Part shown: positions 33,332 to 43,062 of the stretch, one piece after another | How positions within the stretch are numbered: position 1 is the stretch's first letter | Layout of the letters: the number at the start of each line of letters is the position of its first letter | Origin: Luedemannella flava | GTDB taxonomy: Bacteria > Actinomycetota > Actinomycetes > Mycobacteriales > Micromonosporaceae | Assembly (NCBI RefSeq): GCF_039528515.1 | Contig: NZ_BAAALT010000003.1 | Span: 186,001-250,000 of the forward strand | DNA: 64,000 nucleotides | Direction: 5' to 3' | Position numbers and translations under genes: made by a program | Notes under the pieces: generated by a model | What the model was told of the DNA's origin: nothing | Database searches by the model: none | What the model saw: the letters and a program-made list of their open reading frames with translations, nothing else

Positions 33332-33628
33332 TTGATCATCGTCCCCGACGGCCCGACCGGCCGGCTGTCCGACGCATGGCGGTTCTGCGTCGGCACCGGC
33401 CGGTTCGAGCTCGCCCTGCGTCGCGACTACCAGGACTCGCTCGCGCTCGTCCAGTCCGACATCGGCTTCCGGTACATCCGTGGGCACGGGCTGCTCTGCG
33501 ACGGCGTCCGGTACTCGTTCACGTACGTCGACCAGGTGATCGACGCATACCGGAAGCTGGGTGCCGTCGTCGACGAGACGCCGCCGTGGCACGAGGACGC
33601 GCGGCTGCTGGGGCACGGGCATGAGTAA
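33332..33628 (+). pseudogene. GH39 N-terminal remnant (copy 2)
   Basis: Identical to 12078-12374. The truncation appears in both copies and away from any N, so it is not a contig-end effect. Confidence 0.6.
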
Positions 33629-34307
33629 CATCGCGGGCGTGCGCGAGTTCGGGGAGGGGCCGCTGTCGCGGGCGGCCGCGACGGTCTACACCATGCTCGT
33701 CGTCGAGATCCTGCTGCTGGTCACCGCGGCGCCCGGGCTGGTCGTGCTGGTCCTGCTCGACCGGGACGTGAGCAACCTGCCGCTCGTCGCGGCGTGCGCG
33801 CTGCCGCTGGGCCCGGCCCTGTCCGCCGCCGTCTACGCCCTGCACCACCGGCGGGCGGACGTGGCCGACCTGCGGCCGGCGGCGGCGTTCTGGCGCGGGT
33901 ACCGGCTCAATGCCGTGGGCGTGCTCAAGGTCTGGGTCCCGGCGCTCGTCTGGCTCGCGATCGTGGCCGTGGGGCTGGCCAACTTCAGGGCCACCGGGCT
34001 GCCCGGGTGGTGGGCCGTGCTGCTGGCGCTCGTCGGGGCCGGGGCGTCGCTGTGGACCACGAACGCGCTGGTCATCACGTCGCTGTTCGCGTTCCGGGGA
34101 CGGGATGTGGCGCGGCTCGCCGGGCACTTTCTGACCCGCACGCCCGGCGTCACGCTCGCGAACGCCTGCCTTCTCATCGTGGCCGGCGGCGTCGTGTGGG
34201 TCTCGTCGGAGGCCGTCGCGGCCCTGCTGGGCTCGGTGTTCGTGGCGATGCTGCTGCGCAACAGCCGGCCCCTGTTCGACGCGGTCCGACGGGAGTTCAC
34301 GGCATGA
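33621..34307 (+). CDS. DUF624 membrane protein (copy 2)
   Basis: Identical to 12367-13053. Confidence 0.85.
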   Translation: MSNIAGVREFGEGPLSRAAATVYTMLVVEILLLVTAAPGLVVLVLLDRDVSNLPLVAACALPLGPALSAAVYALHHRRADVADLRPAAAFWRGYRLNAVGVLKVWVPALVWLAIVAVGLANFRATGLPGWWAVLLALVGAGASLWTTNALVITSLFAFRGRDVARLAGHFLTRTPGVTLANACLLIVAGGVVWVSSEAVAALLGSVFVAMLLRNSRPLFDAVRREFTA

Positions 34308-34381
34308 GCGAGCGTCGCGAGCGAATCATCGGCGCAGGTTTCCTTCATGCCGTCGCCTCGCGAAGCGAGGTGGCGGCATGA
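34304..34381 (+). CDS. 25-codon linker ORF (copy 2 of element A)
   Basis: Identical to 13050-13127, coupled on both sides by ATGA overlaps. Confidence 0.6.
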   Translation: MSERRERIIGAGFLHAVASRSEVAA

Positions 34382-36378
34382 AGGTGCTTTTCGGGGGCGA
34401 TTACAACCCGGAGCAGTGGCCCGAGACGGTGTGGGACGAGGACTACAAGCTGTTCGACCTGGCCGGGATCGACACGGTCACGGTCGGGGTGTTCGCGTGG
34501 GCGTCGACGCAGCCCGGGCCGGACGTCTACGACTTCGCCGTGCTGGATCGCGTCGTGGAGCGGGCCGCCGCCGAGGGGCGGGCGGTCTGCCTGGCCACCG
34601 GGACCGGCGCGCTGCCGCCGTGGCTCGCCCGCGCCCATCCCGAGGTCAACCGCACCGACTTCGAGGGCCGCCGGCACCGGTACGGGCAGCGGCACAACGC
34701 CTGCCCCAGCTCGCCGGTGTTCCGGCGGCTGTCGGCCGAACTGGCCCGCCGGGTCGGGCAGCGCTACGCCGCGCACCCGTCGGTCGTGGCGTGGCACGTC
34801 GGCAACGAGTACGGCGGGGCGTGCTACTGCGACCTGTGCGCCGAGGCGTTCCGCGACTGGCTGCGCGCCCGCTACGGGAGCCTCGACGCGCTCAACGAGG
34901 CCTGGTACACGACGTTCTGGTCGCACACGTTCACCGACTGGGCGCAGATCGAGCCGCCGTCGGCGCTGACCGAGCACTGGCGCGGCCCCGACCACACCGC
35001 GTTCCCCACGATGACGCTGGACTACCTGCGGTTCACCTCCGACGCGCTGCTCGCCAACTTCATCGACGAGAAGGCGGCGATCAGGGAGTCCAGCCCGGAC
35101 ATCCCGGTGACCACGAACTTCATGGGGCTGTACCGGCCGATCGACTACCACCGGTGGGCGCCGCACCTGGACTTCGCGTCGTGGGACAACTACCCGCCCG
35201 ACGACCGGTCCCACGCCCGGATGGCGCTCGCCCACGACCTCATGCGCGGCCTCAAGGACGGCGCGCCGTTCTGGCTCATGGAGCAGACGCCGAGCTTCAC
35301 CGCCTGCCGCGACGTCAACCCGCTCAAGCGCCCCGGGATCATGCGGCTGTGGAGCTGGCAGGCCGTCGCGCACGGCGCCGACGCCGTGCTGTTCTTCCAG
35401 CTGCGAGCCTCGCGCGGGGCGTGCGAGAAGTACCACGGCGCGGTCATCGGGCACGCGGGCCGGTCGGACACGAGGGTGTTCACCGAGGTCGCCGCGCTGG
35501 GCGCGGAACTGTCGCGGCTCGGCGACGCGACCCTGGGAGCCCGCACGCCGGCAGGCGTGGCGCTGCTGTTCGACTGGGACAGCTGGTGGGCGCTGGAGAT
35601 CACCGACGGTCCGTCGCGGCTGGTTCGCTACCTCGACGTGGTGCTCGCCTACTACCGGGCGCTGTGGGACGCGGGCGTCGACGTGGACGTGCTGCCCGTG
35701 GCCGCCGACCTGTCGTCGTACGACGTGGTCGTCGCCCCTGCGCTGTACATGGTCAAGGGTGACCTGGCGGCGCGGCTGGAGCAGGTGGCCGACCGGGGCG
35801 GGTCCGTGCTGACCACGTTCCTGTCCGGGCGCGCCGACGAGAACAACAACGCCTTCGGCACGGACGTGCCCGGGCCGCTCGGCCCGCTCCTGGGCGTGCG
35901 GGTCGACGAGTGGGACGCCCGGGGGGCCGACGTGGTCAACCCGGTCACCCTCGGCGGCGCGACGGTCGCCTCGAGGCTGCTGTTCGAGCTGGTGGTCCCG
36001 CAGGGCGCCGAGGTCGTCGGCACGTACGGGGCCGACTTCTACGCCGGCACGCCGGCCGTGACCCGCAACGCGTTCGGCGCCGGCCACGGCTGGTACGTCG
36101 GCGCCGGGCTCGACCAGGCCGGTGTGTCCTGGGTCGTGGAACGGGTGCTCGACGGGCACGACCTGCGCGGCCCGTACCCGCACGTGCCCGACCTGGAGAC
36201 GACCACGCGCGTCGCCGCGGACGGCACCCGGCTGCGGTTCCTGCTCAACCACGGCGCCGACGCCGTCGACATCGTCGCCCGCGCCGGCGGCGCCGACCTG
36301 CTCACCGGCGGTCGCGTTGAGGCGGGCGACCCGATCGGGCTCCCGCCCGGTGGGGTGCTGGTGCTCCGTGAAGACTGA
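34378..36378 (+). CDS. GH42 beta-galactosidase (copy 2)
   Basis: Identical to 13124-15124. Confidence 0.95.
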   Translation: MKVLFGGDYNPEQWPETVWDEDYKLFDLAGIDTVTVGVFAWASTQPGPDVYDFAVLDRVVERAAAEGRAVCLATGTGALPPWLARAHPEVNRTDFEGRRHRYGQRHNACPSSPVFRRLSAELARRVGQRYAAHPSVVAWHVGNEYGGACYCDLCAEAFRDWLRARYGSLDALNEAWYTTFWSHTFTDWAQIEPPSALTEHWRGPDHTAFPTMTLDYLRFTSDALLANFIDEKAAIRESSPDIPVTTNFMGLYRPIDYHRWAPHLDFASWDNYPPDDRSHARMALAHDLMRGLKDGAPFWLMEQTPSFTACRDVNPLKRPGIMRLWSWQAVAHGADAVLFFQLRASRGACEKYHGAVIGHAGRSDTRVFTEVAALGAELSRLGDATLGARTPAGVALLFDWDSWWALEITDGPSRLVRYLDVVLAYYRALWDAGVDVDVLPVAADLSSYDVVVAPALYMVKGDLAARLEQVADRGGSVLTTFLSGRADENNNAFGTDVPGPLGPLLGVRVDEWDARGADVVNPVTLGGATVASRLLFELVVPQGAEVVGTYGADFYAGTPAVTRNAFGAGHGWYVGAGLDQAGVSWVVERVLDGHDLRGPYPHVPDLETTTRVAADGTRLRFLLNHGADAVDIVARAGGADLLTGGRVEAGDPIGLPPGGVLVLRED

Positions 36379-38398
36379 CCCCGCGTGGCTGCCGGACCAG
36401 GCGTTCCGGGCGATCGGCACCCGGCGCGTCGTGGTGTGCGGCGGCGACGGCCCGGTTGTGCGCACCGTGGTCGATGAGGTCACGCGCGCCTGCGCACGCT
36501 ACGGTGGTCGGGTCTGGCACGGGACGGCCGGCAGTCCGGACGCGGACGGCGCCGATCTCCTGCTCGTACTCACTGATCTTGATTGTCTGCCTGGGGAGGC
36601 AGCGGCCGTTCGTGCGGAGATCGCGCCCGGGCAGCCGCTAGGTAAGGAAGGGTATGCCCTCGCCCGGCCCGCCGGCGCCACGGTCGTGGTGGCCGACGGG
36701 CCGGCGGGGCTGCTCTACGGGCTGTTCCACGTCGCGCGGCTCGGCGAGGCGGCGTTCGACGGCTGGCGCCCGCTGGAGGTCCACCGGCCCGCGTCGGCGC
36801 GGCGGATGCTGGACCACTGGGACAACATCGACGTCCATCCGGTGATGGGGCAGGTGGAGCGCGGCTACGCGGGTGGGTCGATCTTCTGGCGCGCCGGCGA
36901 GCCACGCGACCTTCATCGGGTACGGGAGTACGGCCGGCTGCTGGCCGCCATCGGGGTGAACGCGGTCGCGGTCAACAACGTCAACGTGCACGCGACCGAG
37001 GCACGGCTGCTCACCGACCGGCTCGGCGACGTCGCTGCCATCGCCGATGTACTGCGGCCCTTCGGGATCCGCACGCACCTGTCGGTGAGCTTCGCGTCGC
37101 CGATGGTCCTCGGCGGTCTGCCAACGGCTGATCCGCTGGATCCTCGTGTCCGCGAGTGGTGGTCCTCGGCGGTCGCGGACGTCTACGCGACCATCCCCGA
37201 CTTCGGCGGGTTCGTGGTGAAGGCCGACTCGGAGGGGCAGCCCGGTCCCTTCGGGTACGGGCGCACCCACGCCGACGGGGCGAACGCGCTGGCCGCGGCG
37301 CTGTCCGACCATGGCGGCGTCGTGCACTGGCGGGCGTTCGTCTACAACCACCGCCAGGACTGGCGGGACCGGACCACCGACCGCGCGCGGGCGGCCTACG
37401 ACCACTTCGCGCCGCTCGACGGCCAGTTCGCGGACAACGTGATCCTGCAGGTCAAGTACGGTCCGATCGACTTCCAGACCCGCGAGCCCGTCTCGCCCGT
37501 CATCGCCGCGATGCCGTCGACCTCGGTGGCGGTGGAGCTGCAGGTCACGCAGGAGTACACCGGCCAGCAGCGGCACGTGTGCTATCTCGGGCCGCTGTGG
37601 GCCTCGATCCTGCGGTTCCGGCCATGGGGGCCGGACGGGCGGGCGGTCGCGTCCGTGGCGGGCGACGGCGGCGGGCTGGTCGCCGTGTCCAACGTGGGCG
37701 ACGACCCGTTCTGGACCGGACACCCGCTCGCCCAGGCCAACCTGTACGCCTTCGGCCGGCTGGCGTGGGACCCGTTCCTCGACCCGCTGGACGTCCTGGA
37801 CGAGTGGATCTCACTGACCTTCGCGCCGTGCCCGTCCGTGCTGCGGTCGGCGCTGCACGAGATCATGGACTCGTCATGGCAGGTCTACGAGTCCTACACG
37901 GCCCCGCTGGGCGTGGGATTCATGGTGAACCCGGGATCCCATTACGGCCCCGGTGTCGACGGGTACGAGTACACGCCGTGGGGGACCTACCACTTCGCCG
38001 ACCGGGACGGGGTGGGTGTGGACCGCACCCGTGCCTCGGGGACGGGATACACGGGCCAGTACCCGGCGCCGTGGCGCGACGTCTACGAGTCGGTGGCGTC
38101 CTGCCCCGACGAGCTGCTCCTCTTCTTCCACCACGTGCCGTACTCGCACGTCCTGCGTAGCGGGCTGCCGCTCATCCAGCACATCTACGACACGCACTTC
38201 GACGGCGTCACCAAGGTCGTGGAGATGCGCCGGCGCTGGGCCGAGATCGCCGACTTCGTGAACGCCGCCCGGCACGCGCGGGTCGCGCAACTCCTGGACG
38301 AGCAGGTGCGCTGCGCCCAGGAGTGGCGCGACCAGATCAATGCGTACTTCTTCCGCAAGTCCGGGATCCCCGACGCCCGGGGGCGGCACATCCACTAG
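36368..38398 (+). CDS. GH67 alpha-glucuronidase (copy 2)
   Basis: Identical to 15114-17144. Confidence 0.95.
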   Translation: MKTDPAWLPDQAFRAIGTRRVVVCGGDGPVVRTVVDEVTRACARYGGRVWHGTAGSPDADGADLLLVLTDLDCLPGEAAAVRAEIAPGQPLGKEGYALARPAGATVVVADGPAGLLYGLFHVARLGEAAFDGWRPLEVHRPASARRMLDHWDNIDVHPVMGQVERGYAGGSIFWRAGEPRDLHRVREYGRLLAAIGVNAVAVNNVNVHATEARLLTDRLGDVAAIADVLRPFGIRTHLSVSFASPMVLGGLPTADPLDPRVREWWSSAVADVYATIPDFGGFVVKADSEGQPGPFGYGRTHADGANALAAALSDHGGVVHWRAFVYNHRQDWRDRTTDRARAAYDHFAPLDGQFADNVILQVKYGPIDFQTREPVSPVIAAMPSTSVAVELQVTQEYTGQQRHVCYLGPLWASILRFRPWGPDGRAVASVAGDGGGLVAVSNVGDDPFWTGHPLAQANLYAFGRLAWDPFLDPLDVLDEWISLTFAPCPSVLRSALHEIMDSSWQVYESYTAPLGVGFMVNPGSHYGPGVDGYEYTPWGTYHFADRDGVGVDRTRASGTGYTGQYPAPWRDVYESVASCPDELLLFFHHVPYSHVLRSGLPLIQHIYDTHFDGVTKVVEMRRRWAEIADFVNAARHARVAQLLDEQVRCAQEWRDQINAYFFRKSGIPDARGRHIH

Positions 38399-38423
38399 GT
38401 CTCGCTGGTGGACGACCGGCATC

Positions 38424-38960
38424 TCAGCAGTTGGTGCGGAACTCCACGCCCACGCACGAGTTGACTCCGGCGTCGCCGTCCCCGCTGTCGTAGCCGTCGC
38501 CGCCCTGGATCACGTCGTTCCCACTGCCGCCGCCGTTGAAGGCGTCGCCGTGGATCTCATCGCCCTGCGGTCCGCCACTGATGAAGTCGCTGTCCTCCCC
38601 GCCGTAGATCACGTCGGCACCGTTGCCGCCGTAGATCTCGTCCTCGCCGCCGAGGCCGTCGACGAAGTCGTCGTCTCCCCGCGCGCAGATGGCGTCGTTG
38701 AAAGCACTGCCGACGATGGTGTCCGCCTGGCTGCTGCCGATCACGAACACCGGGCCCGGCTCATTGGCACCGTTGTAGAGAGGGCCGAGAACGGTCAGGT
38801 CCCGTACGGCGTACCCGGCAGGAACGTTCCCGCCTGAGTACGGACCGCAGTTGTCCGGAACGACCGCGAAGGCCGGCGATGGGCTCACGGCGATGAGGCC
38901 GGCCGTTGCCAGCGCGCAGGTTGCCGCGATAGCGCCGAGTCTGGTCGACGTTCGTGTCAT
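38424..38960 (-). CDS. Secreted RTX-repeat protein (copy 2)
   Basis: Identical to 17170-17706. Confidence 0.8.
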   Translation of the reverse strand: MTRTSTRLGAIAATCALATAGLIAVSPSPAFAVVPDNCGPYSGGNVPAGYAVRDLTVLGPLYNGANEPGPVFVIGSSQADTIVGSAFNDAICARGDDDFVDGLGGEDEIYGGNGADVIYGGEDSDFISGGPQGDEIHGDAFNGGGSGNDVIQGGDGYDSGDGDAGVNSCVGVEFRTNC

Positions 38961-39066
38961 GGTGCTGCCCTCCTCGTGTGGATACCCGAGGATCGGCCGC
39001 GCGGGTGTTCACTCTCCAGGTCACATTGCTGCCAGTCACTGTCCAAACGCCGCGGGTGGGCGGACC

Positions 39067-39102
39067 ATGAAATCGCGCTGGTGCCGGACGAACGGGAGGT
39101 GA
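39067..39102 (+). CDS. Possible 11-codon upstream ORF (copy 2)
   Basis: Identical to 17813-17848. Confidence 0.3.
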   Translation: MKSRWCRTNGR

Positions 39103-39106
39103 CGGC

Positions 39107-41155
39107 ATGTCCACGCGCCTCGGCGACCTGCTGGACAACGCCAGGCGGGAGCGGTTCGTGGGGCGCCGTCGTGAGGTGGCCAGCTTCGACGACGCCCTCG
39201 ACAAGCGATCGCCGCAGCGACTGCTGTTCGTGCACGGCGAAGGAGGCATCGGCAAGACCACCCTGCTGCTGGAGTTGCGTGCGCGTGCCCTCGCGGCCGG
39301 CCGGCCGGTCATCCACGTCGACGGTCGCGATATCGACCCGTCGCCCCAGGGGATGGCCACTGCTCTCGGCCTTCGCCCGGGCGACGACACGGTCGCGTCG
39401 CTGCCCGCCGGCGCCGTCCTGCTCGTGGACGGCTATGAGCAGATGGCCCCGGTCGACGTCTGGCTGCGCGACGTGTTCGTCCCCGGTCTGAGCGCCGACA
39501 ACGTCGTCGTCCTGGCCGGCCGGGATCCGCCCGCCGCCCCCTGGCGTACCGACCCGGGATGGCGGCACCTCGTGGCGGTCCACCGCCTCGATCCTTTGGT
39601 CCCGGCCGAGAGCTTCGAACTCCTCGCCCACGCCGGCGTCGACCCGTCCGTCCGGCCGCATCTTTTGCGACTCGGGCGCGGCCATCCCCTGACCATGGCC
39701 CTGCTCGCCGACCTTGCCGAAACCGGCGAGGTACCTGACACGCTGGCCGACGTACCCGACCTGGTCTCGGCGTTGCTGGCGTCGTTCCTGCGCGACACGC
39801 CGGGCGAGGCCCATCTGATCGGTCTCGCGACCTGCGCCCTCGCGTGGTTGACGACCGAGGACCTGCTTCGACAGGTGGTCGGCGCCGACGCTGCCGTGGT
39901 GTGGCAGTGGCTGGCACGGCAGCCGTTCGTCACGGCCGGCCCGCGTGGGCTGTTCATCCACGACCTGGCCCGCGATGTGCTGGACGCCGAGTTCGAACGC
40001 CGCTCGCCCGAGCGGTATGCCGCCTATCGGCGGATCGTTCAGGCCCACGCACTGGCCGGCCTGCGAGCCGCCACCGGCGTTGACCGGCAGCCCTATGCCC
40101 AACAGCTGAACTTCCTGCACCGAAAAGGCCCGCTGGCGGCCGCGATCTCCGTGCTTCGCGCCCAGGGCTCCGCCGCGGTGGTGCCGGCCCGTCCCGACGA
40201 ACACGACCAGATCTGCGCGATCATCGAGAAGTTCGAGGGGCCGACGAGCGCCCGGTTCGCCCGTGCCTGGCTCAGCGAACAACCCGAGCGGCTCAGCGTT
40301 GTCCGGACCGGCGATGACGTCGCCGGCTTCGCCCACCACCTGCGGTGCCCGACCGGTTCGCCGCTGGAGGAGCGGGACCCGGTCGTGCGCGCCGTGCTCG
40401 ACCACGTCGCGCGGGAGGGGCCGGTCCGTCCCGGGGAACACGTCGACATCACCCGGTTCCTCGCCGGGGCGCGGGAACATCAACGTGACCTCTACGCGGT
40501 GCTGGTCGCGAGCGTGTCGAGCATCATCGAATGGTCGACCAGCCCACTCGCCTGGTCGTTCGCCACCACCGTCGACATCGGGTACTGGGAGCCCTTCTTC
40601 GAGTACCTCGCCTTCACCCGGCTGACCGAGGCGGACGTCGACGGCCTGCAGCATGTCGTCTACGGCATCGACTGGCGACGCGTGCCGGTCGAGGACTGGC
40701 TCGACCTGATGCGCGAACGCGGGCACTCCGGCGACACCGGACCGCCGCCCGCGGCCATCATGCGCCCGCCCGCGCTCGACCGGGCCCGCTTCGCCGTCGC
40801 GATCCGTACGGCGCTGCAGACCCTGCACCGACCCGATCACCTCGCCGCCAACCCGCTCATGGGTTCCGCGCTCGCGGCGACCGCTACCGGACCCGACGTC
40901 GCCCAACTCCGGGCCACGATCGAAAACGCCGTGACGTGCCTCGGCGACGAGCCGAAAGGCGACCAGCTCCGCGCTGTCCTGCACCGCACCTATCTACGTG
41001 CGGCCCCCACCCAGGAAGCCGCGGCCGAGGTCCTCGGCCTGCCGATGAGCACCTACCGCCGCTATCTCGCCAGGGCGGTCGATCACCTCACCGAGCTGCT
41101 ATGGACCGTGGAGATCGGTGAGGTGCGCCGAGCGCAGTTCGATGTTCGAGCGTGA
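39107..41155 (+). CDS. STAND-like AAA ATPase (copy 2)
   Basis: Identical to 17853-19901. Confidence 0.75.
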   Translation: MSTRLGDLLDNARRERFVGRRREVASFDDALDKRSPQRLLFVHGEGGIGKTTLLLELRARALAAGRPVIHVDGRDIDPSPQGMATALGLRPGDDTVASLPAGAVLLVDGYEQMAPVDVWLRDVFVPGLSADNVVVLAGRDPPAAPWRTDPGWRHLVAVHRLDPLVPAESFELLAHAGVDPSVRPHLLRLGRGHPLTMALLADLAETGEVPDTLADVPDLVSALLASFLRDTPGEAHLIGLATCALAWLTTEDLLRQVVGADAAVVWQWLARQPFVTAGPRGLFIHDLARDVLDAEFERRSPERYAAYRRIVQAHALAGLRAATGVDRQPYAQQLNFLHRKGPLAAAISVLRAQGSAAVVPARPDEHDQICAIIEKFEGPTSARFARAWLSEQPERLSVVRTGDDVAGFAHHLRCPTGSPLEERDPVVRAVLDHVAREGPVRPGEHVDITRFLAGAREHQRDLYAVLVASVSSIIEWSTSPLAWSFATTVDIGYWEPFFEYLAFTRLTEADVDGLQHVVYGIDWRRVPVEDWLDLMRERGHSGDTGPPPAAIMRPPALDRARFAVAIRTALQTLHRPDHLAANPLMGSALAATATGPDVAQLRATIENAVTCLGDEPKGDQLRAVLHRTYLRAAPTQEAAAEVLGLPMSTYRRYLARAVDHLTELLWTVEIGEVRRAQFDVRA

Positions 41156-41306
41156 GCGGTAGCACGCCGACAGGTCACCACTGCTGTCAGCGACTTCGAG
41201 ACGGGCCCACGGGCTGGAGTGGCGTCGTCCATCCCCGACGCCCGGGGTCGGCGGATCTTCTGGAAAGCCAGCGGGGCCAGGTCGAGCTCATCGATCGGGG
41301 GTCCGA

Positions 41307-41582
41307 TCAGCCTGGGACAGCTCGGAATCGGACGCCAGGTCGTCCCAGGGCCGTCAGGCCATACCCGCCGGTCGTCGTGCGGACCAGAACGCCGGCGGTC
41401 ACCAGGTGGCCCATCAGGCGCTCCAACGCGTCCGGGTCCGCGTCCGTCACGGCGGCCGCGGTCGCGGCCGGGACGGAGCCGGCCGCGATGTGGTCGGCCA
41501 ACCGCAACGTCGCCGCGACGCGGATGGCCATCGGCGTCACCAGGTCGGCAGCCGCCCACAGACGGGGCGAGAACGTCCGCAT
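41307..41582 (-). pseudogene. O-methyltransferase N-terminal remnant (copy 2)
   Basis: Identical to 20053-20328. Confidence 0.65.
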
Positions 41583-41647
41583 GGCTCTTGGCCGGAGGAT
41601 TCGCAGATCACGGGGTACAACGCGGCGGATCCGAGTAGCGTTCTCAT

Positions 41648-41893
41648 ATGTCCAATCGCAGGCATCTCACCCCGCCGTCGGACGTCCTGCACCACGCGGC
41701 GAGGGCCGCCGAGGAGGAGCCCTTGTCGGCCGGGCCGGGTGCTCCACAGGCCCGCCCGCACCAGGCGTCCGCCCGTGAAACCGCCCATGAGCAGGCGATG
41801 GCGGACCGGGCCCGGTCGAGCCGGTCGGCCACCATGGTCAACCAGTCGGACTCGATGCGCCTGAAGAAGGGCAACTCCGGCCGGCATCACTAG
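41648..41893 (+). CDS. Small hypothetical protein (copy 2)
   Basis: Identical to 20394-20639; the stop overlaps the convergent VWA stop in a CTAG. Confidence 0.45.
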   Translation: MSNRRHLTPPSDVLHHAARAAEEEPLSAGPGAPQARPHQASARETAHEQAMADRARSSRSATMVNQSDSMRLKKGNSGRHH

Positions 41894-43062
41894 TCGTTGA
41901 CGCGGACGGACTCGATCCAGGAGGGCGGCGGCGGCGGATCCCCGCCGATGAGGCCGGCGATCACCCGCGTGCCGACGGGCTCGTCGGGCCAGGGGGTGAA
42001 GCCGTCGGTGAGGACCACGATCACGTCCGGGCGCTGCGGCTGCGCCAGCGCGGCCGTGATCCCCTCGCGCATGTCGGTGCCCCCGCCGCCGGAGAACTCC
42101 AGTTCCTCGGCGCGGGAGACGTGCTGCACCACGTGCACGGCCGCGTCGCAGGACAGGACGGTGACCCGGTTGCCGCGGATGCCGATGTCGCGCAGCACGC
42201 CGGCGACCTCCGCCATCGCCTCGGCGAGGTCGTCGTCCGACATCGAACCGGAGGTGTCCACCACGATCGTCACGCACGGCACGGGGCGGCGCAGGCTGGG
42301 CAGCACGACGGTGGCCTGGCTGGCCGAGCGCCGCGACGGCCGCCGGTACGTGTAGTCGACCGCGCCGCCCGCCCAGGCGACCGCCTGCCGGACGTTGCCG
42401 GCCAGCACCTGGCGCCAGTCGACGGTGGGTTCGAGGACCTCGTCGGCCCAGCGGCGCCAGCCGTTCGGCACCGAGCCGCGGGTGCGCTGGTGGGACCGGA
42501 TCGCGTCGGCCGTGATCCGGCGGATCGCGTCCGCCTCGGTGGGGGACACCGACGTCGCCGCGCCGTCCGGCCCCAGGTCCCACGGCTCCACGCCGCCGTA
42601 GACGCCGGAGCCGCAGCGCGGGCATGGCGGCTGCGCAGGGATGTCCGGCAGGTACTGCTCGAACAGCAGCCCATTGGGCAGCCCGAACGTCGCCGGCCGG
42701 ATGTGGTCGCGCGGTAGCGCCAACCCGTCGGCGACCAGGTCGTCGTTGATCTCGCAGTCCTGGGCGAGGTTGACCCGGGCACGGTCGCCCTGCAACTGCG
42801 CGGGCAGCCGCTCGGCCCGCCCGTGATGGTCGCGCAGCAGGTGCGACACCTCGTGGATCCACACCCCGGCCAGCTCGTTCACCGGCGTGCCGTCGACGAA
42901 GCCGGCGTTCACGTAGCACCGCCACAGCCGGTCCACCGCCATGGTCGGCACGATCTCGGAGGGCACGACGGCGAGCGTGTACAGCGCCGACGCCAGGTAC
43001 GGCCGGTCGCTGGCCGCCCGGTAGCGGGCCGCCAGCAGCTTCGTGCGGTCCAGCGCGCTCAG
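41890..43062 (-). CDS. HExxH metallopeptidase-like/VWA protein (DUF2201 type)
   Basis: This is a 390-residue protein with two domains. Residues ~1-130 carry the metallopeptidase signature HEVSH (70-74) in VWIHEVSHLLRDHHGRAERL, followed by NLAQDCEINDDL, as in the DUF2201 N-terminal family. A CPRCGSG zinc-knuckle-like motif follows. Residues ~255-390 form a von Willebrand factor A domain with the metal site DTSGSMS (from 269) and a later TDGFTPW. VWA proteins of this type work as partners of MoxR ATPases, here encoded just upstream. No ATG or GTG lies near the expected start; CTG at 43062 overlaps the MoxR stop as CTGA, with GGGGCG upstream, so I propose a CTG start. Last gene of the operon. 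Protease activity is inferred only. Confidence 0.85.
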   Translation of the reverse strand: MSALDRTKLLAARYRAASDRPYLASALYTLAVVPSEIVPTMAVDRLWRCYVNAGFVDGTPVNELAGVWIHEVSHLLRDHHGRAERLPAQLQGDRARVNLAQDCEINDDLVADGLALPRDHIRPATFGLPNGLLFEQYLPDIPAQPPCPRCGSGVYGGVEPWDLGPDGAATSVSPTEADAIRRITADAIRSHQRTRGSVPNGWRRWADEVLEPTVDWRQVLAGNVRQAVAWAGGAVDYTYRRPSRRSASQATVVLPSLRRPVPCVTIVVDTSGSMSDDDLAEAMAEVAGVLRDIGIRGNRVTVLSCDAAVHVVQHVSRAEELEFSGGGGTDMREGITAALAQPQRPDVIVVLTDGFTPWPDEPVGTRVIAGLIGGDPPPPPSWIESVRVND

